From contig CM050454.1 of assembly GCA_027563935.2 (NCBI GenBank), positions 26,657,501-26,721,500 of the forward strand: a stretch of DNA of 64,000 bases. The letters run 5' to 3'. Below are positions 37,802 through 49,588 of this stretch, in pieces. Under the pieces are notes generated by a model, which saw only the letters and a list, made by a program, of their open reading frames with translations, made no database searches and was not told the origin of the DNA. The translations under genes and the position numbers were made by a program. How positions within the stretch are numbered: position 1 is the stretch's first letter; each line of letters begins with the position of its first letter. Source of the stretch: Costus lasius (lineage: Eukaryota > Streptophyta > Magnoliopsida > Zingiberales > Costaceae).

Positions 37802-39505
37802 TGAAGGTGCCCCTTAGATTAAGGGGGTCCCCTTCTTGAGAGAGCAAAAACCCTAAAGTGATGGCGCATAAAATTTTGACTTGCGGAAACTAGGGTTTAT
37901 AGGATCGACTTGCATGTTAAAAGATCAACTTAATGAAAAGCTATTCAAGATGATGCAAAACGATCATACCATCGCCATGGAGTAGATGTCGCCTTGGAAG
38001 CTAAAGTCGCAAGTGCCACTTCTCCAAAGTCTCGCACACAAGAGGATGAAGGCAAACTCTTTGTTGCTCCTTGTGCTAGCAAGGGTTCAAAGAATCCTTG
38101 ATCGAATGAGAAAGGGATGGAGATCTTTTCTCTTGGCCGAATCCTCCTCAACCTTCAAGCGTCGCCACGCACCACGAGAGTCGAGAGGAAAAACCTCAGT
38201 TCAAGTGGCAAGAATAGAGATTACTCTAATCGGACGAGAGCCCCCCCACCAAGTGGAGATCATGGTTACTAAAAATAGTAACCACTCACCGCCCCATATG
38301 TTCACGCCAAGTGAACTTGTCGCCAAGCCTTGAACCATGCGCTCATTCCATGAGCGGTTCATTTCGGTTTGGTCCAAGACCAATAAATCCAAGTATTATG
38401 GTCTAGATCTTAAATAAACCCTAAGGTTCCCGATCTAACCGTCGATCTCCTTGATGCTCCTGATCTGACCGATCTGGCATCTATTCTCTCGATCGAAGCT
38501 TACCGATCTCAAGCTCTAATCAATCAAACATGATCAGACCAGATCTCACTCACAATCAGAGATTAAATCCCTTTAAACTGAACCTAAACAATTCAGTCCA
38601 CACGATCTGACTTAAGTAAGCCATATCATCAAATTGTGCGACCCTGAGGGTTTCCTTTAAATGTCGGTAACGATAATTCTCATTATCACGATCAGTGAGG
38701 GGTATCTAGCAACACATCACTGTCTCCCGATATAGAGGAAAGAGTCTTCCAAGACTACACCCAAACCACAGCACAAGTGTGAATCATTTCACAAGGCATG
38801 CATATTTCCTTTGCCACTGGATGTTCTTATTGGACAAGCCTGTCAAGCTCGTAACTCCAATATGATGAGCATGATTAGATCAGATGAACACTGTCACCTG
38901 GGTATGGCCATACACTCTCTCAATCATCTCATCCAGGGGGCCCCTTTAGAACATCACACTCCTTAAACAAGGAGACGGCAATCCTATGTCTATCACTAGT
39001 GCCCTAACCTGACTCAAGCTCATCATCCAAGATAGTCTATAATCATTATGTTTCAAATGATATTGAACTACCTCAAAACAATGACAATCATCATTTAGAA
39101 ACACAAGTGATCTCAAGTCAGAGGAAATGTGCCACTTGTTGCAATCAAGGAATATTCATATTGCGACAAACAATTGAACATCCTAGTAGGGTCTGTCCAG
39201 TACATCCAATGTACCCATGAGTCTACATCTTATTCCATGCTCGAAGCATCCTATAAGATTAGACTACATATTAGTCTTATCCATATCAAGGTTGTCTCAT
39301 GTTCACCAAGATACATCGACTAAGGACATAATAGCATATCAGCCTAGCTGAACAGCTTTTGAGACATTATTCAGAAGAACATATATAGCAGCAGACAATG
39401 TAGCTAACTGAATAACAACCATGCCTTTAAACATAACAGTTTATTACATGATACTGATACATTCCCATAGGCCTCAAACATTAGCCTTAAGGGCATACCC
39501 CAACA
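37802..39505 (-). repeat. C3 LTR, primer-proximal copy (1704 bp)
   Basis: Lies between the primer site on one side and a second polypurine tract on the other, so it serves as 5' LTR of one unit and 3' LTR of the next. Stem GATAAT-TCTC-ATTATC at 38672-38687. Confidence 0.94.
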
Positions 39506-40176
39506 ATCTCCCACTTGCACTTAATCTAATGGTTGAGAAATCTCAAACCCATATTATTACAGTGCTTCTCATGCTTCTGCTGCGCCAGAGGCTTGGTAAG
39601 CGGGTCTGCCAGATTGTCATCTGTATGAACCTTGCAGACTTTGATCTCGCCACGATCTATGATCTCCCTGATCAAATGAAACCGTCTCTGTATGTGCTTG
39701 GACTTCTGGTGCGACCGTGGTTCCTTTGCTTGTGCGATTGCTCCAGTGTTATCACAGAAGATAACCAAAGGATCAGCACTCGAAGGAACAACACCAAGTT
39801 CTCTCACGAACTTACGAATCCACACTGCCTCCTTGGATGCTTCCGAGGCTGCAACATACTCGGCTTCTGTTGTGGAATCAGCAACAGTTGACTGTTTGAA
39901 ACTCTTCCACACCACTGCACCTCCATTCAAGCTAAAAACATAGCCTGATTGCGATCGGAAATCATCCTGGTCAGACTGGAACGAAGCGTCAGTATATCCT
40001 TCAATACTGAGTTCTTCCTGACCACCATATATCAAGAACATATCTTTGGTCCTCCGCAGATATTTTAAAATGTTCTTGACTGCAATCCAGTGCGCCATAC
40101 CTGGATTACTCTGGTAACGACTGGTCACGCTTAACCCGTAAGCAACGTCTGGGCGAGTACATAACATCGCATACAT
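39506..40176 (-). pseudogene. Truncated second C3 pol 3' end (RNase H)
   Basis: Encodes the last roughly 215 residues of copia pol (RNase H and tail) in frame, starting mid-domain at MYAMLCTRPDVAYG. The first residues of the local ORF come from fused LTR sequence. It is almost identical to 32073-32743 and ends abruptly at the deletion junction. Confidence 0.92.
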
Positions 40177-40187
40177 AACATCGCAAT
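40158..40187. other. Deletion junction with a 14-bp templated duplication
   Basis: TACATAACATCGCA occurs at 40158-40171 and again immediately at 40172-40185. Two bases later the C2 LTR begins mid-sequence at 40188. The first copy is native pol sequence; the second is filler, as left by error-prone end joining. Confidence 0.88.
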
Positions 40188-41288
40188 CCAGATCACCTAA
40201 AACCCTAAGGTTCATGATCTAACCGTTCATCTCTTGATGCCCTTGATCTCATCGATCTAGCATCAACTCTCTCGATCGAAGCTTACCGATCTCAAGCCCT
40301 AATCAATCAAACATGATTAGACCAGATCTCACTTACAATCAGAGTTTAAATCCCTTTAAACTGAACCAAAACAATTCAGTCCACACGATCTGACTTAAGT
40401 AAGCCATATCATCAAATTGTGCGACCCTGAGGGTTTCCTTTAATTATCGGTAACGATAACTTACGTTATCACGATCAGTGAGGGGTATCTAGCAACACAT
40501 CACTGTCTCCCGATATAAAGGAAAGAGTCTTCCAAGACTACACCCAAACCACAGCACAAGTGTGAATCTATTTCACAAGGCATACTTGTTTCCTTTACCA
40601 CTGGATGTTCTTATTGGACAAGCGTGTCAAGCCTGTAGCTCTAATATGATGAGCATGATTAGATCAGATGAACATAGTCACCTGGGTATGGCCATACACT
40701 TTCTCAATCATCTCATTCAGGGGGGCCCCCTTTAGAACATCACACTCCAATCAAGGAGATGGCAATCCTATATCTATCACTAGTGTCCTAACCTGACTCA
40801 TGATCATTATCGAAGATAGTCTATAACCATTATGTTTCAAATGATATTGAACTACCTCAAAACAATGACAATCATCATTTAGAAACACAAGTGATCTCAA
40901 GTCAGAGGACATGTGCCACTTGATGCAATCAAGGATTATTCACATTGTGACAAGCAATTGAATATCCTAGTAGGGTCTGTCCAGTACATCCAATGTACCC
41001 ATGAGTCTACATCTTATTCCATGCTCGAAGCATCCTATAAGATTAGAACACATATTAGTCTCAATCATATCAAGGCTGTCTCATGTTCACCAAGATATCT
41101 CGACTAAGGACTTCATTGCATGTCAGCCTAGCTGAACAGCATTGAGACATTATTCAGAAGCACACTTATTGCAGCAGACAATGTAACAAACTGAATAACA
41201 ACCATTGCCTTTATAAACATAAGAGTTTATACATGATACTGAAGAATCCCAAGGCCTCAAACATTAGCCTTAAGGGCATACCCCAATA
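40188..41288 (-). repeat. C2 5' LTR remnant (1101 bp)
   Basis: Aligns base for base with 23681-24781. The terminal CCCCAACA has become CCCCAATA. The U5-side 620 bp, the primer site and the upstream end of the C2 leader were deleted at the 40187 junction. Stem GATAAC-TTAC-GTTATC is at 40455-40470. Confidence 0.92.
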
Positions 41289-41821
41289 ATCGGTGGGTGA
41301 CCGGAAGACTCAACGTGTCCACCCATGCGATGGAGTAAGGTTGCGGGTGAGGCTCAAGGGGAAGGCTGAAGCGTGTGATCGCAGTACGAGAGACCATGTT
41401 CAAGCTGCTTCCCCTATCAATGATGATCTTATATGAGTGCCCATTGCACTTGATGTAGGTGGTGAAAATACTCGTGCGCCTCCAACCCTAGGAGGGCTGG
41501 GGCTGGACTAGGTTGCAACGCACCACTGCGACTGTAGGGTGACCTGACTCTTCACCACTCGTGTAGCACTTGGCCTTGATGTCGTGCTCAGTGTGGTCGC
41601 GAGTGATGGTGGCGACACGGGCTGGGCCCTTGTCCGCAAGGGCAGGCTTTTTGGGATAATCACGTGAGAAATGGCCTGGTTGAAAACAATTGTAATAGGT
41701 TACTCGACTAGAGGATCCCACCGCGGGGGCCTTGCCCTACTCCTCCCAAGTGGGTCAAGAAGACAAGGCCTCGGGGGTTCGATGCCTAGGGGACTGATGG
41801 GTCTGGGGTGTCAGTCGTCGG
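41289..41821 (-). pseudogene. G3: gypsy gag zinc knuckle and protease N-terminus
   Basis: This is the upstream half of the gene interrupted by C2. The minus strand encodes a degenerate CCHC knuckle (NCFQPGHFSRDYPKK, Cys residues lost), a linker ending VRCNLVQPQPS, an in-frame TAG (41488-41490), then a protease start with DRGSS where active enzymes have D-S/T/G-G. The frame continues to the C2 junction, and its last residues connect to the first G3 residues at 23060. The wording is close to the matching part of G1, so the two are one lineage. Upstream gag is cut at 41821 by a family-2 LTR stub. Confidence 0.82.
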
Positions 41822-42018
41822 TGTTAATGTTTATGTCCTAGGACATCAGGATGGTCAATGGGATATGTGCATCACATCCAGTTGATAGATGAGTTATCCT
41901 AGCATTGTCGTTGTTATGCAGATTTGTATATCTGCGCATATGTACATTTGCATATACAATGTCCCTTAAGAGATAGATTTTATCTAGTCTCTGTGTTTAT
42001 CCCTGGTCGAGAATCATG
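41822..42018 (+). repeat. Family-2 LTR stub, plus orientation
   Basis: Starts TGTTAATGTTTATGTCCTAGG, a decayed form of the start of solo LTR I, and shares its CATTGTCGTT and ATGTCCC segments further in. It ends after 197 bp where C4 begins. The possible TSD gtcgg (41817-41821) has no partner that I can find. Confidence 0.65.
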
Positions 42019-44253
42019 TGTTAGGGAATGTCGGGTGTAATTTAAAATTTTGCAGTCCCAGGACGCAGCGGAAGAAGCCATGTTGTTTAGATGTCGAAGC
42101 CATGTTGAAGGATCCATGCGAGAGAGAAGACACAAGGATGTGTTAGAGATGTACCTCTTTTTCTTGTTTAGATGTCGAAGCCATGTTGAAGGCGCCCAAG
42201 TGTTCGCCCTCTACAAGTATCCACGCGTCGACTCCTTGAGCGTTGCTCCCTTCCACGCTTGGTGCTAGCCTCGGGAAGAGAATCAAGTCTTCACTCCACT
42301 TGCACCACCTTCAAGAGAAGTTGCGCCAAGGAGGGAATAGGGAAGATGCCGCCAAGAACTTCCCTCTTCTTCTTTGTTTGCGCCACCTTCAAGCAAGATG
42401 CGCCAATGGCTATGAGAGGGAGAGGGCTTGCGACAATAGAAGGAGAAGCCACCAAGCCCAATTTCTCTTTGCGCCAAGAAGAGGAGAAGAAGAAAGGATG
42501 TCTTTCAGCCACTTGGAAGAAGGGTTGCGCCAAGCCTTTGTTGTTGTCACCCTTTGCCCTTGCTCACGCCTCTCTATGTATGTTCACGCCTCCTAGAAGT
42601 CGAACATTGGAAGGGGCAGTAAGGGGTCCTATAAATAGGACAAGAGGCGGCAAGGACAATGGCTAGGATCATGCCAAGTGGGCGGCTAGGATAAAGGGAT
42701 CTTGAGGTAAGGAAAGTCTCCAAGACTTTACCATAAACCTCATTCAACCTATCCTAATTTGCCCATTGGCCATATCAGCCTATGACATGCCTTAGAGGCA
42801 TTCTTTCCATCCAAGGAGAAGGGCTAGGCGCAACATGAAGAATTCGGCTAGGGCAAGGGTTTGGGTGCATGTAGGGTTCATAAGGAAAGTCTCCAAGACT
42901 TTACCATAAACATCTCCCTACTTCTCATATGCACCCAAGCTCTTTCCAAAAGAGTTCTCAAGCCATATCAGCCCCAAGACTTGCCTTAGAGGCAAGTATT
43001 CCATCCAAGGAAGAAGGGCTAGGCGCCCTTTACTTCCATAATGAAGCAAAGGCGCCTCCCTCACCCCATTATGCCCCTAGGCGCCAATGGGGTGAGATTT
43101 CTCCCCATTATACCCTTTTAAGCCAATTCCTCTTCATGACAACTAATTATTGGGCCTCATTGGATAATGAGCTAGCCCAAACTTCATGGTATGGGTTGAT
43201 TAAGCCATTGGATCCAATCCAATGCAACCCTAATCCAAATGTGACCAATCTAGGTCAATTTTGGGTCAACCTGCCAAAATTGAAGTTTGGCTCCAATAAT
43301 TTTCTTCCAACTCAACAGGCCCATTGGCGCTGATGAAATCTTCCTAATGGATCCAAGTTATCCAATAACTTGATCCTAAGGCTTCTGAATAAAGCAACGA
43401 CAAGAGTCTATTGCGTGTGACCCCGTAGGATCCATATGACGATGGCAATGATGTCAACATCATAAGTAGTGAGGGATATCTAGCAACACATCACTACTAC
43501 CCATGTCATAGGACTTAAGTCATTATGGCAACAACTCCTAACAAGCAACGAGGATTCCTATTGCATTACAGATCCCTTTGCCTAAACTGATATCCTGCCA
43601 TTGGATTAGTCTCAAGTTTATTATCCAATGCATTGGTCATGACTCAACAAGTGTGGCCACACTTTCCTGTCATGCACCAATAAGGTGGGGCGCCCCGAGT
43701 GGATATCATGCTTCCAATAAGGAAGGGGCAAATCCTACTATTGGTCATTCATGTCTCTGCATGACTTATGACATGCCCAATGACAGTCGTTTTGATCTCC
43801 CAGTTACGGAGAGACGTAAGACTGTATTAAAGCATACCCATCATCAAATCTAGACATGAATACCTCAAGTCTAAGGATCAATGCAAACCTCTTGCATGTG
43901 AGATTGACTTGTTGAATAGACAAGTCAATCCTCACAGTGGATCACTCCAGTGCATCTAATGCACCTGTATGTCTGCGTTACTGTGCCCCGCACCTAACCA
44001 GCCCATACACCAGTCTCACATGTACCAAAGCTGTCCCATATCTGCTAAGGTACCTTGTCTGGGGATAGCTTATGAGAATGGATCCAATCCAAACTCCTGG
44101 GACATTATTTATGCAACTCAATACATCAACGCAGGTAGAGAAGTCTGCATAATAATGACCATGCCTATATAAAGAGTAATAGTTCTATCAAAGTACATTC
44201 AACCAATGCCTGACCATGTTCATACATTGGTCTTTAGGGCATATACACCAACA
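42019..44253 (-). repeat. C4 3' LTR, family 2 (2235 bp)
   Basis: In plus reading it starts TGTTAGGGAATG and ends ATATACACCAACA, directly before the reversed polypurine tract. Conserved stems: GTGCAT-CTA-ATGCAC (43950-43964) and ATGATGT-CA-ACATCAT (43448-43463). The LTR core TATCTAGCAACACATCACT next to the second stem is shared with family 1. Confidence 0.85.
42083..42192. repeat. 29-bp direct duplication in the C4 LTR
   Basis: TTGTTTAGATGTCGAAGCC and the next ten bases occur at 42083-42111 and 42164-42192, 81 bp apart. Solo LTR I lacks the duplication. Confidence 0.88.
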
Positions 44254-45092
44254 ATCTCCCACATGCACTAAGACCAAGGGTAACTAATGTTTGATCAGTT
44301 CCAATGTCTCTAGTATGACCCATTTAGCTTCCGCTGCGCCAGAGGCTAGGTCAGTGGGTTTTTCCAGATTGCTATCTGTGTTTATTTTATCAAATTTGAT
44401 CATCATCCTTATCCATGATCTCTAAGATCAGATGATATGCTGCAGTACATACTTGAGCAATAAGTTCCTTCTCCTATGCTATGGTCCTAGTAAGGACTAT
44501 ACTGGACCATTAAGCACTATGAACTAGATCAAGTTCAAATGAATGAAGCTGCCTCCTTGGCTGCCATAAAGAGCTGCAATGTACTCAGCCTTATTTGTAG
44601 AATCTTGCCACTTTGGTTTGCATAATGCTCTTTCAGCACACAACACCATAACAAGGCAAAGCACAACTCCTGGCTGTGATCAATAGTCACTAGACTGGAA
44701 TGAAGTGTCAGTGTACCCCTGTACACAAAATTCTTTCCTGTCCATCATAGACTAGACTCCAATCCTTTATACTTCCCAAGTATATATATAAGGATCGCTT
44801 TCACAGCTATCTAATGTTAAACACTAAAATCTGATTGAAACTTGCTGGCTATGCTCCAAGCATTTGCCACAAATGGTCTGGAGTATATTATTCAAAACAT
44901 GATCCATCCTATACACCAAATATCAGGATTTTAGACCCATGTTATTACTCTCCATCTGTGTCAGAGGACACAAGATCTTTGAGAGAATCAGACCATATCT
45001 TTCTGGAAGGTATTAATATTTGGAATCATCCAAAATAAACCTCTCCAGAAACTCTTGGATGAACATAGATTGACTAAAGGGCAATGACTTTC
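44254..45092 (-). pseudogene. C4 RNase H remnant
   Basis: Fragments of copia RNase H are recognisable by alignment to C2 and C3, for example AEYIAAL near 44560-44590, but the frame changes repeatedly and no ORF survives. The fragment is cut at 45092 by solo LTR I and resumes at 47163. Confidence 0.7.
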
Positions 45093-47157
45093 TGTTGGTG
45101 TATATGCCCTAGGACCTAGTTTTGGTCCATCTTTGTACTACTTGACTGTGATATTAATATATATCTTTCTGGCATTGTCGTTATCATTGTTTGTCTACAC
45201 CTGCGATTGTGTACTTACATGATAATGTCCCTGGAGACAGATTGGATCTGTGCTCGAACTATAGTCCCCAGTCGATGTACCTGAGTGGATATGGGACAAC
45301 TCTGGTACTTGAGAGACTGGTATATGGGCTGGTTAGGCACGTGGTGCTAACGCAGACACATGGGTATATCATTGGAGGATATACTGGACAGACCCGCTGT
45401 GAGGCTATGACTTAGTGTCATGAGTTATCCTCACAAGTGACAGGAGATGCATTAATCCCTTGACTTGAGGTCATTGACAATTCTATATGGTTAGGGACTT
45501 GCTTTGATGCAACCTAACACCTTGCCGTAGTTGGGAGGTCATAACGGTTGTCATTGAGCATGTCACGACCCATATGAGAAGGTCAATGGACAGACATAGG
45601 ATTTGCCCCTTCCTTTGGGAAGTATGATATCCATGGAGCTCCCTTATGGTTCTATGACTGAGAGTGTATGGCCATACCCAGGTAAGAACCTGTTCTAGTC
45701 ATAGCCATGTGATTGGATGAAAACAAGTGGTGACACACTTGTCCAATCGGATATCAGTTCGGCAAAGAGACTATAATGCATCTGTACCTAGTTGCGATGA
45801 TGGGGATGTCGATGTCGATATCCATTCCGATGACTTGGGTAGTAGTGATGCACTGCTAGGTGCCACTCACTGCTTGTGGTGACATTTGGTCAGCACTGCC
45901 AACGTCAGAGGGACCTACAGGGTCGCACACCTTGATACTCGAGTTCTCGTATTGATCGGGAAGCCTTATGATCGAGTTATTGGATAACTCGGATCTATTT
46001 GGGAGATTTCATCAGCGCCAATGGGCCTAATAAGATGGAAAAATGTTATTGGAGCCAAACTTCATTTTTGGCAGGTTGACCCGTATTTGACCATGGTTGG
46101 CCACATTTGAATTAGGGTTGCATTGGATTGGATCCAAGTGCTTAATCAACCCATGTAATGAAGTTTGGGCTAGCTCATTATCCAATGAGGCCCGATAACA
46201 AGTTCTCATGAAGTGAGAAAAGGTTAAAAGGGTATAATGGGGACAAAACTTCTCCCCTAGGCGCCTATGGGCATAATGGGGAGAAGTGGCGCAATTTGCT
46301 TCATTAGGAAGCTTTAGGCGCCTTGCCCCTCTACCTTGGATGGTATGCTTGCTTCTATGGCAAGTCTTGGGGCTGATATGGCTTGATAGACTTCTTTGGA
46401 AGGTCTCATGCGCATATGGATAATTAGGAGAGGTTTATGGTAAAGTCTTGGAGACTTTCCTTACCTCAAACCCTAATTACTCTCTCCCCTTTACCCTAGC
46501 CGCCTCCTCCTTTGAGAATTGCGCCCACACCCTATTATTGCTGCCCCCTCTTGCCTCTCTATATATACATGGGTATATGCGTGAGCAAGGGATTGATTTT
46601 TGGCGTGAGCAAGAATTAGAAGGGTAAAGAGGGAGGCTTTGGCGAAAGTCTTCTCTTCCATCTTCATCCTAGTCACAAGTTTCTTCTATCCTTCTTCTCT
46701 TGGAGCAAGGACGGATAGGACTTGGTGTCTTCACCCTCTTGCCTCTTATCTTGGCGCACCTTCTCTAGGATTTGGCGCAAGTAAGGATGAGGAATTGAAG
46801 ACATGGTGGCAACATCTCCATCTTTCTTCTTCATTGGCGCTTCTACTTTAGAAGTGGCGCAAGGGTTGAAGAAAGTGCACGAAGGCTTGGATCTTCTTCC
46901 CGAGGCTAGCACCAGGCGTGGAAGAAGAGGACTCGAGGCATCCGTGTGTGTGAGACTGTAGAGGGCGCACGCTTGGGCGCCTATCACGACATCGACCTCA
47001 TCTTGCTCTGAGGTATTTTCTAACTCATCGTGTCAACCCCCTTGCATGCGATCTTCACTGGTTTTTGGGACCGGCCTGTTTCGGGGACATTATTCCGCTG
47101 TGCAATGTATGTATGTGTCTCTGAAAAATTGTAAAATGTCCCCGGGGTTTCCCAACA
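45093..47157 (+). repeat. Solo LTR I, family 2 (2065 bp), TSD CTTTC
   Basis: Starts TGTTGGTGTATATGCC and ends TTTCCCAACA. CTTTC flanks it at 45088-45092 and 47158-47162, so it is a complete LTR left by recombination between the two LTRs of a former element. Stems: GTATAT...ATATAC (45364-45384) and GGATGTCGA-TG-TCGATATCC (45804-45823). It is opposite in orientation to the C4 LTR. Confidence 0.93.
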
Positions 47158-47162
47158 CTTTC

Positions 47163-49045
47163 TTGGATCTCTATCTATAGATCCTCATTCCTAGGATGCA
47201 GGCATCATTCCCTAGATCATTCTTCTCGAAATACATATCAAACCTTTTCTTCACCATGTGAAGAGTTGAGATGTCATTCCATGTGAGGAGAATATCATCA
47301 ATCATCTAGAACAAGAAAAACTATAAGGTGCTCCCACTGATCTTCTTGTAAACACCGGCTATTTCAACCATGCTTGCATAACATCATGCATGTCATTATG
47401 GTCTTGATATGAAAACCTTCTGGCTATTTCCTTACAGATATCTTTTCAGATGTCCACGTAAGAAAGGCAGTTTTCATAACAACATGCCATAACTGATTAT
47501 GCAATTTTGCAGATTCCTAATTGACTTAAAACTCAGCTATTGGTGAAAAATTCCATCATTATCCACCTAGTGGATTTGCCTGAAATTTCTGTTCACTAGC
47601 TTGCCTTTTTAAGGTAACAATGTTACCTTCCATGTCTATCTTCCCAGAAGATTTATTTTACAGCCTGTGGGAATTACCCCTTTTGGCAGCTCATCCAAGT
47701 CCCAGACTTGATTAGCAGACATGGAGTCCATTATGGTTCTCATGGCCCTTAGCCATTTCTTGGAATCTGGTCCACCGATCGCTTCCATTTCCTCATAAGT
47801 CTTAGGTTCATGCTTGATGAAAAATTCGACATGCCCAGCATATCGAATCGATCCAGACTTATGTTATTCCTGTGTTACTTGAACCTCTGGTTGACTTTCA
47901 ACCTGTATGTGAGATTTTGCTTTCCATGTGTGTCTAATTATATTTGTGGTTGATTCTGGATCTTGTCCAAATCAAATCTACTCCCACTAGCTTCTTTCAA
48001 AAGAAATACTTTCTCAAGAGAGACAGCAGTTTGAGCAACAAATATTTTGTTCTCCATGGGATAGAAATAGCACTCTATAGTGCACCACAAATACATACTT
48101 TTGAATCACTGCACATTACATTTCCAATTCCATTGAAGAAATGGGATATTTGCAGTTCGTAACTCAAAAGCTAACTTAGACATTTTCTTACGGAGTAGCA
48201 GTACATCTGTTTACATGGCATCATAGTAATTTATTTGCATGACTATTCAAAGATGGAACCACATCCAATGTGTTCCTTTTCTTTCTTTGAAATTCACCAC
48301 ACAGTGGTGTACTAAGTAAGTTGTGAGATAACTCCACACTTCTTAGGACAGTCATCAAATTCTCCACTAATCATCTTGATCCAATCAAGGTGCGTTGATA
48401 GATCCTTCAATTTAACTCAATACTTCATCTGTGAACTTCTTAAATTTTTCCAAAGTTCTTAGGTTGCGTAAGGCATACCCACACCTAAATGAAGTATATA
48501 TAACTCCTCTTAGAGCTTGTTTACATGGGTCCACTTACATCTTGTGTATTAGATCCAACAAGCCAATAGTCCTTCCATCTTTTACGATGAAGGCAGCATC
48601 TGTCATATTGTTCCTTTGAACTAGGCTCACATGTATCATAATCCTGAAAGGATAATGATCCCAATAGTCCATGGACTTTTGGATGTGACCATTGTTCTAT
48701 GGTTCAAGAGACAATGCTATAAGAGGAATTTATTGAATCATTAGATCTGATCTTGTGTTACATATAGAACGATAAACTATTATCAATTGTATCACTTCAA
48801 TAGAACATCTCAGATTAAAGAAAAATATTATTTATTATTTCAAACTGAAGTCCTTTCCAAAAGGAATGATGTTCTAATACATAAGCTGATACAGAAATAG
48901 CAAAGTTCTATATAAAGTCTTCAAGGCAGTGAGATGATATCAACAGCAGCATCCAATGCTCCGTTCCTGACCTGAGAGTCGATCCCATCAAGCCTCTTCG
49001 TCCTACTTCTTTTGAGCTCCTGCACATGTAAAACATATGTGAGCC
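47163..49045 (-). pseudogene. C4 pol remnant (RT, integrase, protease)
   Basis: Translated pieces align in order with C3: RT near 47200-47700, then the integrase tail and core near 47700-48700, then the pre-integrase and protease region to about 49045. Stops and indels interrupt every piece. It can be placed only by comparison with the intact relatives. Confidence 0.7.
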
Positions 49046-49588
49046 TCACATACGGTACCCAGTACCCATGAATAAGAAGTAGACAAAAGACCTCGGTAAC
49101 ACAATACCTGAAGCGGATGGATTACATCCCTTCCTCTTTGCCATGCTCTTCCTGGCCATCAATCCTCTTCGAAATACCCATGCATTCCCAGTCTTCCAAA
49201 GTATTAGCTTCGAAGATACAGAACCATGGTCTTTCTCAGATTCAGGCACACATTCTGAAGATCCAACAGAACTCTCCTGATCAATGTCTATAGAGCATGG
49301 TGTGAAGAGACCTTTGAGATGTATGATTAGATCATAGATCCCCATCTCATCACATTCAACCTTGACCTCTGGGGTCATGCACTCTAAGACAAGAGCAGTG
49401 TACTGTTCATTATCTTCACAATGTTCAAGATAGACATTCCACTCCCAGTCATTAGTGAAATATACACTGGGCTGGGATGGAGGTCTTCCAAGAAGATGCA
49501 CCTTATTTTCTTGTTCCAGTATCTTGGACAAAGTCTTGAACCATTTTGTCCAATTTGTCCCATCCAGTTTATGTTTATAAAGTTTCAA
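49046..49588 (-). pseudogene. C4 gag, internally deleted
   Basis: A 180-codon frame starts MKLYKHKLDGTNWTKWFK, the same architecture as the N-terminus of the other copia Gags (NFSDWFGHLK in C3), and keeps the ALVLECMTPEV stretch. After about residue 95 it jumps to low-complexity sequence and to a segment matching the region around the zinc knuckle and protease junction (KGCNPSASGIVL). The core of Gag and the CCHC are therefore missing. It is probably not functional. Confidence 0.7.

Larger units (their letters stand above)
30367..40176 (-). mobile_element. C3: copia element in tandem form (LTR-internal-LTR-partial internal)
   Basis: Reading along plus coordinates: LTR 30367-32071, polypurine tract, intact gag-pol, leader, primer site, LTR 37802-39505. 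Then, instead of flanking DNA, a second polypurine tract and the last roughly 650 bp of pol (39506-40176). The two LTRs differ at about three bases plus one C-run indel (about 0.2%), and the pol duplicate differs from 32092 onward at one base. This is the arrangement left by recombination between LTRs of sister copies, followed by a deletion. The flank at 30362-30366 is tcata; no partner copy exists because the other end was lost. Confidence 0.9.
23061..41288 (-). mobile_element. C2: copia element (family 1), enlarged by C3 and partly deleted
   Basis: The outer element of the middle block. Its 3' LTR is 23061-24781, pol-gag 24802-28687 and leader 28688-30366, where C3 begins. Only 1101 bp of its 5' LTR survive (40188-41288). 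The two LTR parts align over 1101 bp with about 8 differences by eye (0.7%). Matching ATCGG on both sides shows that the two ends belong to one insertion, even though the C2 primer site and the end of its leader are gone. Confidence 0.9.

Noticed and set aside
42019..42260. Terminal inverted repeats of a DNA transposon at the meeting point with 41822-42018
   Set aside because: Both sides are explained as starts of family-2 LTRs in opposite orientation; no transposase or TIR pair.
42243..42666. Overlapping 117- and 135-codon plus ORFs and matching minus ORFs
   Set aside because: Located in the C4 LTR, in a purine/pyrimidine-biased stretch; several frames are open at once and no domain is seen.
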